A stretch of DNA of 64,000 nucleotides from Nocardia cyriacigeorgica (GTDB lineage: Bacteria; Actinomycetota; Actinomycetes; Mycobacteriales; Mycobacteriaceae): positions 62,001 to 126,000 of the forward strand of contig NZ_JARWNX010000047.1 of assembly GCF_029868385.1 (NCBI RefSeq). The letters are read 5' to 3'. Shown piece by piece: positions 8,596 to 16,544 of this stretch (positions are counted from its first letter, which is position 1; every line of letters starts with the position of its first letter). The notes under the pieces were generated by a model. It had not been told where the DNA came from and did no database searches. It worked only from the letters and a program-made list of their open reading frames with translations. The position numbers were made by a program, and so were the translations under genes.

Positions 8596-10227
8596 TCAGT
8601 CCCGCACCGGGGACGGGTCGGGGATCTCGCCCGGCCGGTAGTCGGGAAGCCGACTGGCGGGCACGATCGCCGTCGCGCTGATGCCCGCCAGGATCAGCAG
8701 GCCGAATTTGAGGGTACGAAGTCGCACGTCTTCGTTCACCTCGACGGCGGCGTCGACCTGTTCCGGTGTGGCGTCGGTGCGTTCGAGGATCTCGCGCAGC
8801 CGGTCGTTGCTGACGAAGTTCACGTTGTCGAGATCGACCTGCGCGATCAGCGAATCGGGCAGCTCCACATTGTCGATGATCTCCTGGCCCACCGTCAGAC
8901 TCAGGATGGTCACCAGCATCGCGCCGACGACCGCCGTGCCAACGGCCGAGGCGAGATTCTGGGTGGTGCCGCGCAGCGAACCGACATCACCGGCCAGTTT
9001 TTTCGGCGCCGAGGTGACGAGCACATTGAACACCAGCGTCACCAGTGCGCCCTGGCCGATGCCGAATACGATCAGTCCGAAGATCGTCGGCACGGTTTCC
9101 CAATTGTTGGTGACGACATACGCCAGCCAGATGAGCGCGGCCGTGGTCAGTGTGAACGAGAACATCCCGATCACGCGCGGGGTGAATCGTTTGTAGAACC
9201 GCACCACCAGCATCGCGGTGATGAAGACCGTGAGGTTGAACGGCATCATCGCCAGCGAGGTATCGAACGGCGAACGTCCCTGCACGATCTGGATATAGAG
9301 CGGAACGGTGAAGATCAGCGCGGCTTCCAGGGCCACGACGATGAACATCGCATAGACCGCGGCGCGTTCCCGTGAACTACCAAGCACCGACAGATCCACC
9401 AGCGGCGCCTTACCCTCCCGCATGCGCCGACGAGTCCACATGATGAACGCCTGCCCGAGCACGATGCCGACCACGATCAACACCGGCGCGGGTGACACTC
9501 CGAGCAGGTCGAACGGTGCGTCGGGATCGGCGAAGAACACACCCCAGGCATTGAGATTGTTGAAGCCGATGGTGAGCAGCACGATCCCGGCGCCGATGAG
9601 CGCCGCTGCGGTGAGGTCTATCTCGATGCCCGCGTCGCCGTCGTCGGAGCGCAGGGTGAAGCTGAAGGCGAAGACCACCACGGCCAATGCGAGCACGATG
9701 CCGAAGACCGGCCGCCACCCGATGAGCGTGCCGAGCGCGCCGCCGATGAAGAACGCGCTCACTCCGGAGATGGCGCGTGCGGACCCGAGTGAACCGATCG
9801 CCGTGGCCTGCTGATCACCGTGATAGTTCTCCGCGATCAACGCCACCAGCGACGGGACGATGATGGCCGCCGACGCTCCGGCCACACCCTGGGCGGCGAT
9901 CGCCCAGCCGACCGAGGGCGAGACGATCATCATGATCGCCGAGGCGCCGAACGTGGCGACGACGACGCGAAAGATCGCCACCCAGCCGATCCGCTGCCCC
10001 AACTTTCCGCCGACCATGACCAGCGCGGCGACCGCCAGTCCGTAGACGACGATGGTCGAGCTGACCACCGTGGGCGCGACCTCGAAGTCCTCGACCATCC
10101 CGCCGAGCGAGATGGGTAGGGCGGCCACATTGAACGACATCAGGACCTGCGCGAAGAACAGGCCGACCATCGGCAGCCACGAGGCGCGTTCGGGTGTGAT
10201 TGCCGCGGTGGTCGATTCGGTTGTCAT
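8596..10227 (-). CDS. MFS transporter, 14-TM drug-efflux type
   Basis: A 543-residue major-facilitator protein of the EmrB/QacA (DHA2) type, located in the cytoplasmic membrane. Hydrophobic helices run through the protein, with the loop 2-3 motif GGKLGQRIGWVAIF and antiporter-like sequences around helix 5. A polar loop with VDAAVEVNEDVR lies near the end, before the last helix. The ATG at 10227 has AAGGAG upstream. No adjacent regulator is present: the plus-strand neighbour is an MmcQ-like gene. Proton-driven export of a hydrophobic compound is the family role; the substrate is unknown. Confidence 0.88.
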   Translation of the reverse strand: MTTESTTAAITPERASWLPMVGLFFAQVLMSFNVAALPISLGGMVEDFEVAPTVVSSTIVVYGLAVAALVMVGGKLGQRIGWVAIFRVVVATFGASAIMMIVSPSVGWAIAAQGVAGASAAIIVPSLVALIAENYHGDQQATAIGSLGSARAISGVSAFFIGGALGTLIGWRPVFGIVLALAVVVFAFSFTLRSDDGDAGIEIDLTAAALIGAGIVLLTIGFNNLNAWGVFFADPDAPFDLLGVSPAPVLIVVGIVLGQAFIMWTRRRMREGKAPLVDLSVLGSSRERAAVYAMFIVVALEAALIFTVPLYIQIVQGRSPFDTSLAMMPFNLTVFITAMLVVRFYKRFTPRVIGMFSFTLTTAALIWLAYVVTNNWETVPTIFGLIVFGIGQGALVTLVFNVLVTSAPKKLAGDVGSLRGTTQNLASAVGTAVVGAMLVTILSLTVGQEIIDNVELPDSLIAQVDLDNVNFVSNDRLREILERTDATPEQVDAAVEVNEDVRLRTLKFGLLILAGISATAIVPASRLPDYRPGEIPDPSPVRD

Positions 10228-10516
10228 GCCGAGGTCTCCTTCTCGGTACCGGGACCGGCCGCACAGCTGCTGCGGCGGCGGACGTATCGGTGCCCGAGAG
10301 GCGCCGCAGCTCGCCGGATCGGCAGACCGGGCCCGGCGGGTGCCGGGTGGATGCCGATGGTCGGATCTGGCCCCACGATCAGGTCGAACCCGGGAAGTAT
10401 GGCTGCCGGTGGCGATCCTTGTCCGAAGCGACACAGGATGGAGGCGACAATGTTATCGAAGGGCCTGCGGTGCACGGGGTCGGCGATTGTCGGTGCCACC
10501 TGGAAGAATTCGCCGT

Positions 10517-10855
10517 ATGAGTGCCACCGGTGACGATGTCCGTGCCTTCGCTCTGTCCTTACCGGAGACCACGGAGCAGTTCACCTGGGGTATGCCCATC
10601 TTCCGGGTGGCGGGCAAGCTCTTCCTCACCCTGCCCGAATCCGAGACCTCGATGGCGGTCCGCTGCCCCATCATCGAACGCGACGAACTCGTCGTCGCCG
10701 AACCGGCCAAGTTCTGGATCGCCTCCCATGAGGCGGCCAACGCCTGGGTGCGGGTGCGATTGGCCGCGCTCGACGACCACGAAGAACTGACGGCGATCAT
10801 CACCGACTCGTGGCGGCAGGCCGCGCCACGCGAGCTGCTGGGGGACGCGCAGTGA
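10517..10855 (+). CDS. MmcQ/YjbR-family protein
   Basis: A 112-residue small soluble protein of the MmcQ/YjbR (cyanophage-like DNA-binding fold) family. Family features are ALSLPETTEQFTWGMPIFRVAGK at the front and the closing segment in which a surface is presented by SHEAANAWVRVRLAALD. Its molecular role is not established; a nucleic-acid-binding fold is the usual description. The ATG at 10517 gives the expected length. Its stop overlaps the next start by 4 bp, so the two genes are translationally coupled. Confidence 0.82.
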   Translation: MSATGDDVRAFALSLPETTEQFTWGMPIFRVAGKLFLTLPESETSMAVRCPIIERDELVVAEPAKFWIASHEAANAWVRVRLAALDDHEELTAIITDSWRQAAPRELLGDAQ

Positions 10856-11220
10856 CGGCCGATCGCCGTCGAATCCTGAAGGTAGGCGCACGGCAGTACC
10901 TGTGGAAGACCTACCACCGGCACCTGGATGGTTGCGAGGAAGTGCTGCGGTTGCGGGAATTCGGGTCGGTGGCCGGTCTGACACTCGTCTTCCGGCCCGG
11001 CGGCGAGCGCCGGGTCGCCGACGGCGGGACCTCCGCATCCGGCGACATCCGGCTCGGTGAACGCCTGCTGAACCTGAACGAGCCCGGTGTGGTCCGCGCC
11101 TTCCTCGACGCGGCCGTCGATGCGGGCTGGATGGCCGAAACCCGCACCGCCGGGCTTCGAGACGGGTGGGAGCTGTTCGATATCGCCTACGTCAGGCGGG
11201 GACCGCGTCACCTCGGATGA
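10852..11220 (+). CDS. Conserved hypothetical protein coupled to MmcQ-like gene
   Basis: A 122-residue protein starting at a GTG that overlaps the previous stop (GTGA). It contains KVGARQYLWKTYHRHLDG, then a beta-rich central part (LTLVFRPGGERRVADGG), and an acidic helix VVRAFLDAAVDAGW. No signal peptide or membrane segment is present. I do not recognise a functional motif. Its 3' end overlaps the convergent thioredoxin gene by 29 bp. Confidence 0.7.
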   Translation: MTADRRRILKVGARQYLWKTYHRHLDGCEEVLRLREFGSVAGLTLVFRPGGERRVADGGTSASGDIRLGERLLNLNEPGVVRAFLDAAVDAGWMAETRTAGLRDGWELFDIAYVRRGPRHLG

Positions 11221-11542
11221 CGTCGGCGATCTCGTCGAGCAGTCGGCGCTTGGACCGCGCGCCGACCAGCCGCCTGGCCTGTTCACCGCCGCGGAACACC
11301 ATGAGGGTCGGCATCGCCAGCACCCCGTACGCGGCGCTGGTTTCCGGGTTCGCGTCCACATCGAGGGTCACCACCTTCAATTGCGGCGTCTGCGCGGCCA
11401 GTTCGGCGAGTACCGGCGTAATCATTCGGCAGGGACCACAGTGGTCGGAGGTGAAGTCGACCAGCACGGGGAGTTCGGACCGCAGAACCTCGTCCGCGAA
11501 GGTCGCATCCGTCACCGTGGTCACCGCGTTGCCATGGGTCAT
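11192..11542 (-). CDS. trxA: Thioredoxin
   Basis: A 116-residue classical thioredoxin. The active site is CGPC in DHCGPCRMITPVLAEL, and the cis-proline is in VLAMPTLMVFRGGE. It reduces protein disulfides using thioredoxin reductase. Two in-frame ATGs exist at 11548 and 11542. The AGGAG at 11549-11553 abuts the first but is 6 nt from the second, so 11542 is preferred. The gene lies 89 bp downstream of a MerR-family gene but has its own promoter-like element with a 19-bp spacer in between, so it is probably the regulator's target. The active site has His before the first Cys instead of the usual Trp. Confidence 0.92.
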   Translation of the reverse strand: MTHGNAVTTVTDATFADEVLRSELPVLVDFTSDHCGPCRMITPVLAELAAQTPQLKVVTLDVDANPETSAAYGVLAMPTLMVFRGGEQARRLVGARSKRRLLDEIADVIRGDAVPA

Positions 11543-11575
11543 CGTCATCTCCTGTGCTCGTAACCGGCACCGGCG

Positions 11576-11606
11576 ACGGTAGACATTGACGTCGGGGTCA
11601 AGGCAA
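11576..11606 (-). promoter_or_regulatory. MerR-type promoter of the thioredoxin gene
   Basis: On the minus strand, TTGCCT (-35, 11606-11601) and TACCGT (-10, 11581-11576) are separated by exactly 19 bp, the overlong spacer characteristic of MerR-activated promoters. The spacer carries the dyad GAC-N3-GAC|GTC-N3-GTC, centred in it. A 5' leader of about 26 nt with AGGAG follows before the thioredoxin start at 11542. The gene immediately upstream encodes a MerR-family protein. Confidence 0.65.
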
Positions 11607-11631
11607 GGGATGTGATCGGGCTACTGCCGGT

Positions 11632-12078
11632 TCACCGCTGCGAGGAGGTCGTCGGGCGGATGCGGCCGATCCCGTTCTGCGCCGGTCCCACCGCGGTGAA
11701 CTCGCAGGCCGGCGCGGGTGCCGCAGCGTCGGGGTCCGGTCGGGCGAGTCGGTCGAGGATCCAGCTCCGCACTCCCTGCAACTGCCCGATGAGGTCGTCG
11801 ACCTCGGCCAGCTTCCTTCGATAGACCTCGGCCGAGGCCGGGCACGAATCGCCGGAGGGGTTTCCGGCTTGCAGGCATTCGACGAACGGGCGGATCTCCT
11901 CGAGTCCGAACCCGCAGTCCTGCAAGGTCTGGATCTGACGCACCACCCGGTAGTCGTCTTCGCCGTAGACGCGGTACCCGTTGGTATCGCGGTCGGCGTC
12001 GAGTAGGCCGAGTGATTCGTAGTACCGCAGGGCACGCGTAGTCGTCGCCGCGCGCTCGGCCAATTCACCGATCCGCAT
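11632..12078 (-). CDS. MerR-family regulator with four cysteines
   Basis: A 148-residue MerR-family activator. The winged HTH is at the start (MRIGELAERAATTTRALRYYESLGLL, YRVYGEDDYRVVRQI), followed by the long dimerisation helix. Cysteines are at positions 55, 68, 79 and 125. The spacing CLQAGNPSGDSC in the effector region is reminiscent of thiol or metal sensing, but does not match the CueR C-x7-C or ZntR pattern exactly. The ATG at 12078 gives the canonical family start. A 19-bp-spacer promoter lies between this gene and the thioredoxin gene, suggesting redox or electrophile control of thioredoxin. Confidence 0.88.
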   Translation of the reverse strand: MRIGELAERAATTTRALRYYESLGLLDADRDTNGYRVYGEDDYRVVRQIQTLQDCGFGLEEIRPFVECLQAGNPSGDSCPASAEVYRRKLAEVDDLIGQLQGVRSWILDRLARPDPDAAAPAPACEFTAVGPAQNGIGRIRPTTSSQR

Positions 12079-12157
12079 CCCGATCCTTTCCGATCCGCGC
12101 ACGGGGCGCGCTATCGGTGACAACCGCGCGGGCCCGGATCTTCATCCGGGGCCGGTG

Positions 12158-12547
12158 TCAGGTCAGGTGCTTGCGGAGGACTTCCTGATGCGTCGGCCGG
12201 GCCGCGGCGAGGCGTTCACGGCCTTCCGGAGTGAGCTTCAGGAAGTTGGCGCGACGGTCGAAATCGCAGGCGGCGCGCTCCACCAGCCCGGCCTTCTCCA
12301 GCCGGGTCACGGTACGGGAGAGCGCGCTCTGACTCAGGTACATCTCGGTCTCGATGTCCTTCATCTTGACCTTCTCCTCCTGCGCTTCGCCGCAGCGCCC
12401 GCCGAGCACTTGCAGCACCTCGAATTCACTGAGTCCGAGCTGATGCTGCGTTTGTAGCGCGCTCTCCAGCTCGCAGGAGGTGCCGTGGTAGAGCCGCAGC
12501 GTATCGGACCACTTCGCGCAGACATCTTTGTCGGTGTCGTGGTACAT
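12158..12547 (-). CDS. MarR-family regulator of adjacent MFS gene
   Basis: A 129-residue MarR-type winged-helix repressor. The recognition region is YLSQSALSRTVTRLEKAGLVER and the wing is DFDRRANFLKLTPEGRERL. Four cysteines at positions 10, 25, 52 and 94 could allow thiol control, an inference only. It is divergent from an MFS exporter, and the 85-bp interval holds two matching operator copies, one between the -35 and -10 of each gene. Its own promoter reads TCAACA-17 bp-TATAAT on the minus strand. Confidence 0.88.
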   Translation of the reverse strand: MYHDTDKDVCAKWSDTLRLYHGTSCELESALQTQHQLGLSEFEVLQVLGGRCGEAQEEKVKMKDIETEMYLSQSALSRTVTRLEKAGLVERAACDFDRRANFLKLTPEGRERLAAARPTHQEVLRKHLT

Positions 12548-12575
12548 GACCCGAGGCTAGCATGTCAAGGCATTA

Positions 12576-12589
12576 TATGCACTCGCATT
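12576..12589. promoter_or_regulatory. MarR operator copy 1, inside the marR promoter
   Basis: The sequence TATGC-ACTC-GCATT fits WATGC-N4-GCATT. It overlaps the spacer and -10 (TATAAT, minus strand 12577-12572) of the MarR gene promoter, whose -35 is TCAACA at 12600-12595. Its centre is exactly 30 bp from that of copy 2. Confidence 0.65.
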
Positions 12590-12605
12590 ACATGTGTTGA
12601 CATTG

Positions 12606-12619
12606 AATGCATGTGCATT
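12606..12619. promoter_or_regulatory. MarR operator copy 2, inside the MFS promoter
   Basis: The sequence AATGC-ATGT-GCATT is a near-perfect palindrome lying between TTGACA (-35, 12597-12602) and TAAGTT (-10, 12620-12625) on the plus strand, with 17 bp spacing. The -10 ends 7 nt before the GTG at 12633, so the exporter transcript is predicted leaderless and directly repressible. Confidence 0.65.
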
Positions 12620-12632
12620 TAAGTTACCTGAC

Positions 12633-14072
12633 GTGACCACGACAACGGCACCCCAGAACCTCACCGCTCCTACTACTTCCGAACCAACCGCAGGTGGTTG
12701 GGGGCCCAAGCTGTGGGCCATCCTGTTCGTCGCCGGTCTGGCGATGTTCCTCGACGCCCTCGACGTCTCCATGGTCGGCGTCGCGCTGCCCTCCATCGGC
12801 CAGGACCTCGGCCTCGACACCTCCGCGCTGCAATGGATCGTCAACGGCTACATCCTCGGCTACGGCGGACTGCTGCTACTGGGCGGACGAGCCGCCGACC
12901 TGCTCGGCCGCAGACAGGTCTTCCTCACCGCACTGGTGGTCTTCGGAATCGCCTCGTTGATCGGCGGCCTCGTCGATGACGGTGCGTTGCTGATCGCCAC
13001 CCGCATCATCAAGGGTGTCGCCGCCGCCTTCACCGCACCGGCCGCACTCTCGATCATCACCACCACGTTCAAGGAAGGTCCCGACCGCAACCGGGCCCTG
13101 TCGATCTTCACCATCTTCGGCGCCACCGGGTACGCCTCCGGGCTGATCGTGTCCGGCCTGCTCACCGGCATCGACTGGCGGCTGACCTTCTACATGCCCG
13201 TCGCCGTCGTCGCCGCCGTGACGATCACCGCCTACTTCGTCATCCCGCGCAATATCGAAAAAGAAGAGGGCCGCATCGATTTCACCGGTGCCGCGCTGCT
13301 GACCGGTGGCATGCTCGCCGCGGTCTACACGATCGTCACCGCGCCGGAGACCGGCTTCACGCCCACCGTCATCGCGACCACCATCCTCGCCGTCGGCCTG
13401 CTCGGCACGTTCTTCGTGGTGGAGAACCGGGTGAGCCACCCGCTGGTGCGGTTGAGCATCTTCAAGGTGAAGTCGATCGTGCGGGCCAATCTGGCCGCGC
13501 TGGCCATCTTCGGTTCCTACCTGAGCTTCCAGACCATCGTCTCGCTCTACCTCCAGAACACCCTTCAGTGGGAGCCGTTGCAGATGGCGCTGGCGATGGC
13601 GCCGACCGGCATCATCGTCGCCATCCTGTCGCCGATCGCGGGCAAGTTCATCGACCGGTTCGGCACCACCCCGATGATTCTGGCCGCACTCACCTCGTTC
13701 GTCGCCGGTTACGTGTGGTTCCTGATCCGCGGCGGCAGCCCCGACCCGGCCTACGCCATCGACTACCTGCCCGCGTTCCTGCTGCTCGGACTCGGCTTCG
13801 CCCTCGGCTTCTCGGCGGTCATGGTGCAGGCCACCGAAGGTATCGCCGACCATGAGCAGGGTCTGGCCTCCGGTCTGGTGCAGACCTCGTTCCAGATCGG
13901 TGGTGCGGTGGTCCTCGCCATCGCCACCGGCCTGATCAGCGGCGCCGCCTCCGACGGCATCGCCGGATACCGACCCGGGCTGTACCTGGTCACCGTGGTC
14001 TCGGTGATCGGCCTGATCGCCTCCGCTTCGGCCGTGCTGGCCCGCAAGCAGGCGGTCGCCGAACTCGCGTGA
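12633..14072 (+). CDS. MFS efflux transporter under MarR control
   Basis: A 479-residue DHA2/EmrB-type exporter with about 14 hydrophobic helices. Motif A-like GGRAADLLGRRQVFL and the early motif D (LDALDVSMVGVALPSIGQDL) are clear. The GTG at 12633 (VTTTTAPQNL) is chosen because TAAGTT lies exactly 7 nt upstream, with a TTGACA -35 at 17 bp, predicting a leaderless mRNA. The longest frame would start inside that promoter. Control by the divergent MarR protein is strongly suggested by the operator placement. The substrate is unknown. Confidence 0.9.
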   Translation: MTTTTAPQNLTAPTTSEPTAGGWGPKLWAILFVAGLAMFLDALDVSMVGVALPSIGQDLGLDTSALQWIVNGYILGYGGLLLLGGRAADLLGRRQVFLTALVVFGIASLIGGLVDDGALLIATRIIKGVAAAFTAPAALSIITTTFKEGPDRNRALSIFTIFGATGYASGLIVSGLLTGIDWRLTFYMPVAVVAAVTITAYFVIPRNIEKEEGRIDFTGAALLTGGMLAAVYTIVTAPETGFTPTVIATTILAVGLLGTFFVVENRVSHPLVRLSIFKVKSIVRANLAALAIFGSYLSFQTIVSLYLQNTLQWEPLQMALAMAPTGIIVAILSPIAGKFIDRFGTTPMILAALTSFVAGYVWFLIRGGSPDPAYAIDYLPAFLLLGLGFALGFSAVMVQATEGIADHEQGLASGLVQTSFQIGGAVVLAIATGLISGAASDGIAGYRPGLYLVTVVSVIGLIASASAVLARKQAVAELA

Positions 14073-14096
14073 GCGGATTCGACAACTGAACAGACG

Positions 14097-14125
14097 AGTG
14101 GGGTCGCCGAATCGGCGGCCCCACT
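14097..14125 (+). terminator. Hairpin downstream of the MFS gene
   Basis: A 13-bp stem (AGTGGGGTCGCCG pairing with CGGCGGCCCCACT, one G-T pair) with the loop AAT, 24 bp after the MFS stop. No uridine tract follows, as is usual in high-GC actinobacteria. Confidence 0.55.
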
Positions 14126-14289
14126 GTCGTAGGTCGATCTCGAGGCGCAGCACCGCTACGCGGCCGCCCGGTGCGAGGACACCCGGTCTGCCTGTGTCGC
14201 ATGGCTCGCCGAGGTGACCATTCGCATACCGGATTCGGTACGGCCGTGCTGACCTCATGGGTTACCTCGGCGTAAGCAACTCCACCAAG

Positions 14290-14301
14290 AAGTAGGTACT
14301 T
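14290..14301. promoter_or_regulatory. Short palindrome AAGTA-GG-TACTT upstream of reductase gene
   Basis: A 5-bp inverted repeat with 2-bp spacer, about 85 bp before the reductase start at 14386. AAGTA/TACTT half-sites resemble those bound by HxlR-family regulators, but no such gene is adjacent. The remainder of the roughly 310-bp stretch 14073-14385 shows a terminator hairpin at the left and no coding. Confidence 0.35.
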
Positions 14302-14385
14302 GTCGCGGGCTTGTGGCACACCGAAACTCGGGAAGTCGAACGAGGTCGTGGACCTCGCCGCGGTTCGCAGATGATCGGAGTCGAA

Positions 14386-15279
14386 ATGAATGAAAGAGCA
14401 CGCACCGCCGTGACCGTCCTCGGGCTCGGTTCGATGGGCAGCGCCCTCGCCGCGGCATTCGTCGGCGCGCAGTACGTGACCACCGTGTGGAACCGGAGTC
14501 AGGAGCGGGCGGCGGCGTTGGCCGCGAAAGGGGCGATTCAGCAGCCGAAGATCGCGGATGCGGTGGCGGCGAGCCCGGTGATCATCTCCTGCTTCAGCAC
14601 CTTCGAGGCGACCAGGGAGAGCCTCGCCGACGTAGATCTGCGCGGACGCGACCTGATCACCCTGAACAGCGCAAGCCCCGCCGAGGCCCGTGATTTCGCA
14701 CGGTGGGCCGCCGAGCGTGGAGCGCGCCTGCTCGCCGGGGCGATCAAGAACGTGCCGTCGGCGGTGGGCAACCCGGACACGCTGCTGTACTTCGGCGGCG
14801 ATCGGGAGGTATTCGACGACCATGCCGACACCTTGCGCACGCTGGGCGGCAATCTCGAATTCCTCGGTCCGGAACCGGATCTCGCCGCCCTCTACGAATC
14901 CGCCGTCGGCGCCACGCTGCTGCCCGCATTGCTCGGCTTCCTCGAGGGCGCGGCGATCCTGGCCACACGCGGCTATCAGGCGCGAACGATGGTCGGCTAT
15001 TCCGTGCAATGGTTGCAGATGATCGAGTCGGTCCTGCCGGTCGTCGCCGACGAGATCGACAGCCGCGACTACACCCACCTCGGTTCCTCGATCGAGCTGT
15101 TCCAGCACGCGATCGATCAGGATGTGCAGCTCGCCGCCGAGTCGGGTGTCGACCTGTCCTGGCACACACCGATGCATGAGCTGATACAGCGGGCGGTGGA
15201 CGAGGGCCGGGGTCGGCAGAGCATTACCGCTCTCATCGAATTGCTCGCGCGGCCATCCGGTTCGGTGGTCGCGCAATAG
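14386..15279 (+). CDS. NADP(H)-dependent imine-reductase-like dehydrogenase
   Basis: A 297-residue protein of the beta-hydroxyacid dehydrogenase/imine reductase superfamily. The Rossmann motif VTVLGLGSMGSALAAAF is at the start, followed by the phosphate-recognising loop TVWNRSQERA, which suggests NADPH. The long interdomain helix and carboxy-terminal bundle contain ESAVGATLLPALLGFLEGAAI, typical of imine-reductase-like members. The lysine of hydroxyacid dehydrogenases is not in its usual GxxxK context, in line with the imine reductase group. GGAG precedes the ATG at 14386. The reaction is probably reduction of a C=N or C=O bond of a secondary metabolite. Confidence 0.85.
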   Translation: MNERARTAVTVLGLGSMGSALAAAFVGAQYVTTVWNRSQERAAALAAKGAIQQPKIADAVAASPVIISCFSTFEATRESLADVDLRGRDLITLNSASPAEARDFARWAAERGARLLAGAIKNVPSAVGNPDTLLYFGGDREVFDDHADTLRTLGGNLEFLGPEPDLAALYESAVGATLLPALLGFLEGAAILATRGYQARTMVGYSVQWLQMIESVLPVVADEIDSRDYTHLGSSIELFQHAIDQDVQLAAESGVDLSWHTPMHELIQRAVDEGRGRQSITALIELLARPSGSVVAQ

Positions 15280-15286
15280 GCGCTGC

Positions 15287-15727
15287 TCAGCCGAGCTGTT
15301 TGAGGTTCTTCATGGTGAATCGGGAATTGACCCGCCCGATCTTCGGGATCGTCATGACCTGCTTGCTCAGGAACGCCTCGTAGGCATCCAGATCGGCGAC
15401 GGCGACGCGCGCGAAATAGTCGGGGGTGCCGAACAGGCGGCGCAACTCCCTGACTTCGTCGAGTCCGGTCATCGTCTCCTCGAAGCGGGCGACCGTTGTC
15501 GCGTCCTGGCCTTCGAGGGTGAGGTCGAGCAGCACCTCGAACGACCGCTCGATCGAGACCGGATCGATCACGGCTCGATATCCGCGGATGACGCCCTCGG
15601 ATTCGAGGCGCTGCACCCGGCGCAGACACGGCCCCGGTGTGAGGCCGACCCGTCCGGCGAGTTCGACGTTGGTCAGGCGCCCGTCGGCCTCCAACTCGGC
15701 GATGATTGCTCGATCCAGCGAGTCCAT
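15287..15727 (-). CDS. Lrp/AsnC-family regulator of azlCD
   Basis: A 146-residue regulator. The amino-terminal HTH has LDRAIIAELEADGRLTNVELAGRVGLTPGPCLRRVQRLESEGVI, which is the signature of the family. The carboxy-terminal RAM ligand-binding domain contains VREVRRLFGTPDYFARV-like sequence (ELRRLFGTPDYFARVAVAD). The ATG at 15727 is the canonical start. It is divergent from azlC, and a long imperfect inverted repeat lies in the 79-bp interval. The likely role is amino-acid-responsive control of the exporter. Confidence 0.9.
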   Translation of the reverse strand: MDSLDRAIIAELEADGRLTNVELAGRVGLTPGPCLRRVQRLESEGVIRGYRAVIDPVSIERSFEVLLDLTLEGQDATTVARFEETMTGLDEVRELRRLFGTPDYFARVAVADLDAYEAFLSKQVMTIPKIGRVNSRFTMKNLKQLG

Positions 15728-15751
15728 GCATCTATATTGCTCGCCATAGGT

Positions 15752-15774
15752 GGTTGTGCGCAATTTATGCAACC
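15752..15774. promoter_or_regulatory. Candidate Lrp/AsnC operator between lrp and azlC
   Basis: GGTTG and CAACC arms enclose an AT-rich core with GCAATTTATGC, the only AT-rich patch in this interval. The size (about 23 bp) and AT-rich centre fit Lrp-family sites. It lies 25 bp upstream of the regulator start and about 33 bp upstream of azlC. Confidence 0.45.
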
Positions 15775-15806
15775 AAAGAGCAAGCCGATTGCGCGACCAT
15801 GGATGG

Positions 15807-16544
15807 GTGCGACAACTCGAACCGGCGCCGGGCCTCGCGGTGCCATCCAAACCAAGGCAGGAGCAGATCGCCGCAGGCCTCGGCGATTCGATATCGGCGG
15901 GGCTCGGTATCTTCCCGCTCGGTATCGCGCTCGGTCTGCTGGTGGTCCAGGCAGGTCTGCCGTGGTGGCTTGCGCCGGCGCTGTCGCTGGCGGCGTTCGC
16001 GGGCTCGCTGGAGTTGCTGCTGGTCGGGATGGTGGCGGCGACGGCGCCGCTGATGGCGGTCGCGGTCACCGTGTTCGTCGTGAACTTCCGGCATGTGTTC
16101 TATGCGTTCTCGTTCCCGATCCACCTCGTGCGCAACAGATTCGCGCGCGTCTACAGCGTCTACGCGATGATCGACGAGGCCTATGCGGTGTCGGCCGCAC
16201 TGCCGCCCGCGCAACGATCGGGGCCACGCCTGCTGACGATGCAGCTCGCGTCACAGATCTACTGGGTCGGCGGTGGACTGGTCGGTGTCGCGATCGGTGC
16301 GCTGATTCCCGGCCCGATCAAGGGTCTGGAGTTCGCGTTGTGCGCGCTGTTCACCGTGCTCGCGCTCGATGCCTGCCGGTCGCGTCGGGAACTGCCGTCG
16401 GTACTGCTCGCGGCCGTCGCCGTCGGGGGTGCGCTGATCCTGGTGCCGCAGATCGCCCTGTTCGGCGCGCTGCTGGCGTTCGTGGTGTTGCTGCTGGTCC
16501 GCTACCGGCTCGACGTGCGGAAGGTGGTGCTCGCCGATGCCTGA
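15807..16544 (+). CDS. azlC: Branched-chain amino-acid exporter large subunit AzlC
   Basis: A 245-residue membrane protein of the AzlC/YgaZ family, the larger half of a two-component amino-acid exporter. Typical features are GLGIFPLGIALGLLV in the first helix, the block SLELLLVGMVAA, and the loop VNFRHVFYAFSFPI followed by YAMIDEAYAV. The GTG at 15807 is a tentative start; no good ribosome site is visible and further upstream codons overlap the operator. The gene overlaps azlD by 8 bp. Confidence 0.88.
   Translation: MRQLEPAPGLAVPSKPRQEQIAAGLGDSISAGLGIFPLGIALGLLVVQAGLPWWLAPALSLAAFAGSLELLLVGMVAATAPLMAVAVTVFVVNFRHVFYAFSFPIHLVRNRFARVYSVYAMIDEAYAVSAALPPAQRSGPRLLTMQLASQIYWVGGGLVGVAIGALIPGPIKGLEFALCALFTVLALDACRSRRELPSVLLAAVAVGGALILVPQIALFGALLAFVVLLLVRYRLDVRKVVLADA

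Noticed and set aside
12876..14258. 460-codon minus-strand frame across the MFS gene
   Set aside because: Its product is rich in Gly/Asp/Arg without any fold-like pattern, and the plus strand encodes an unmistakable transporter.
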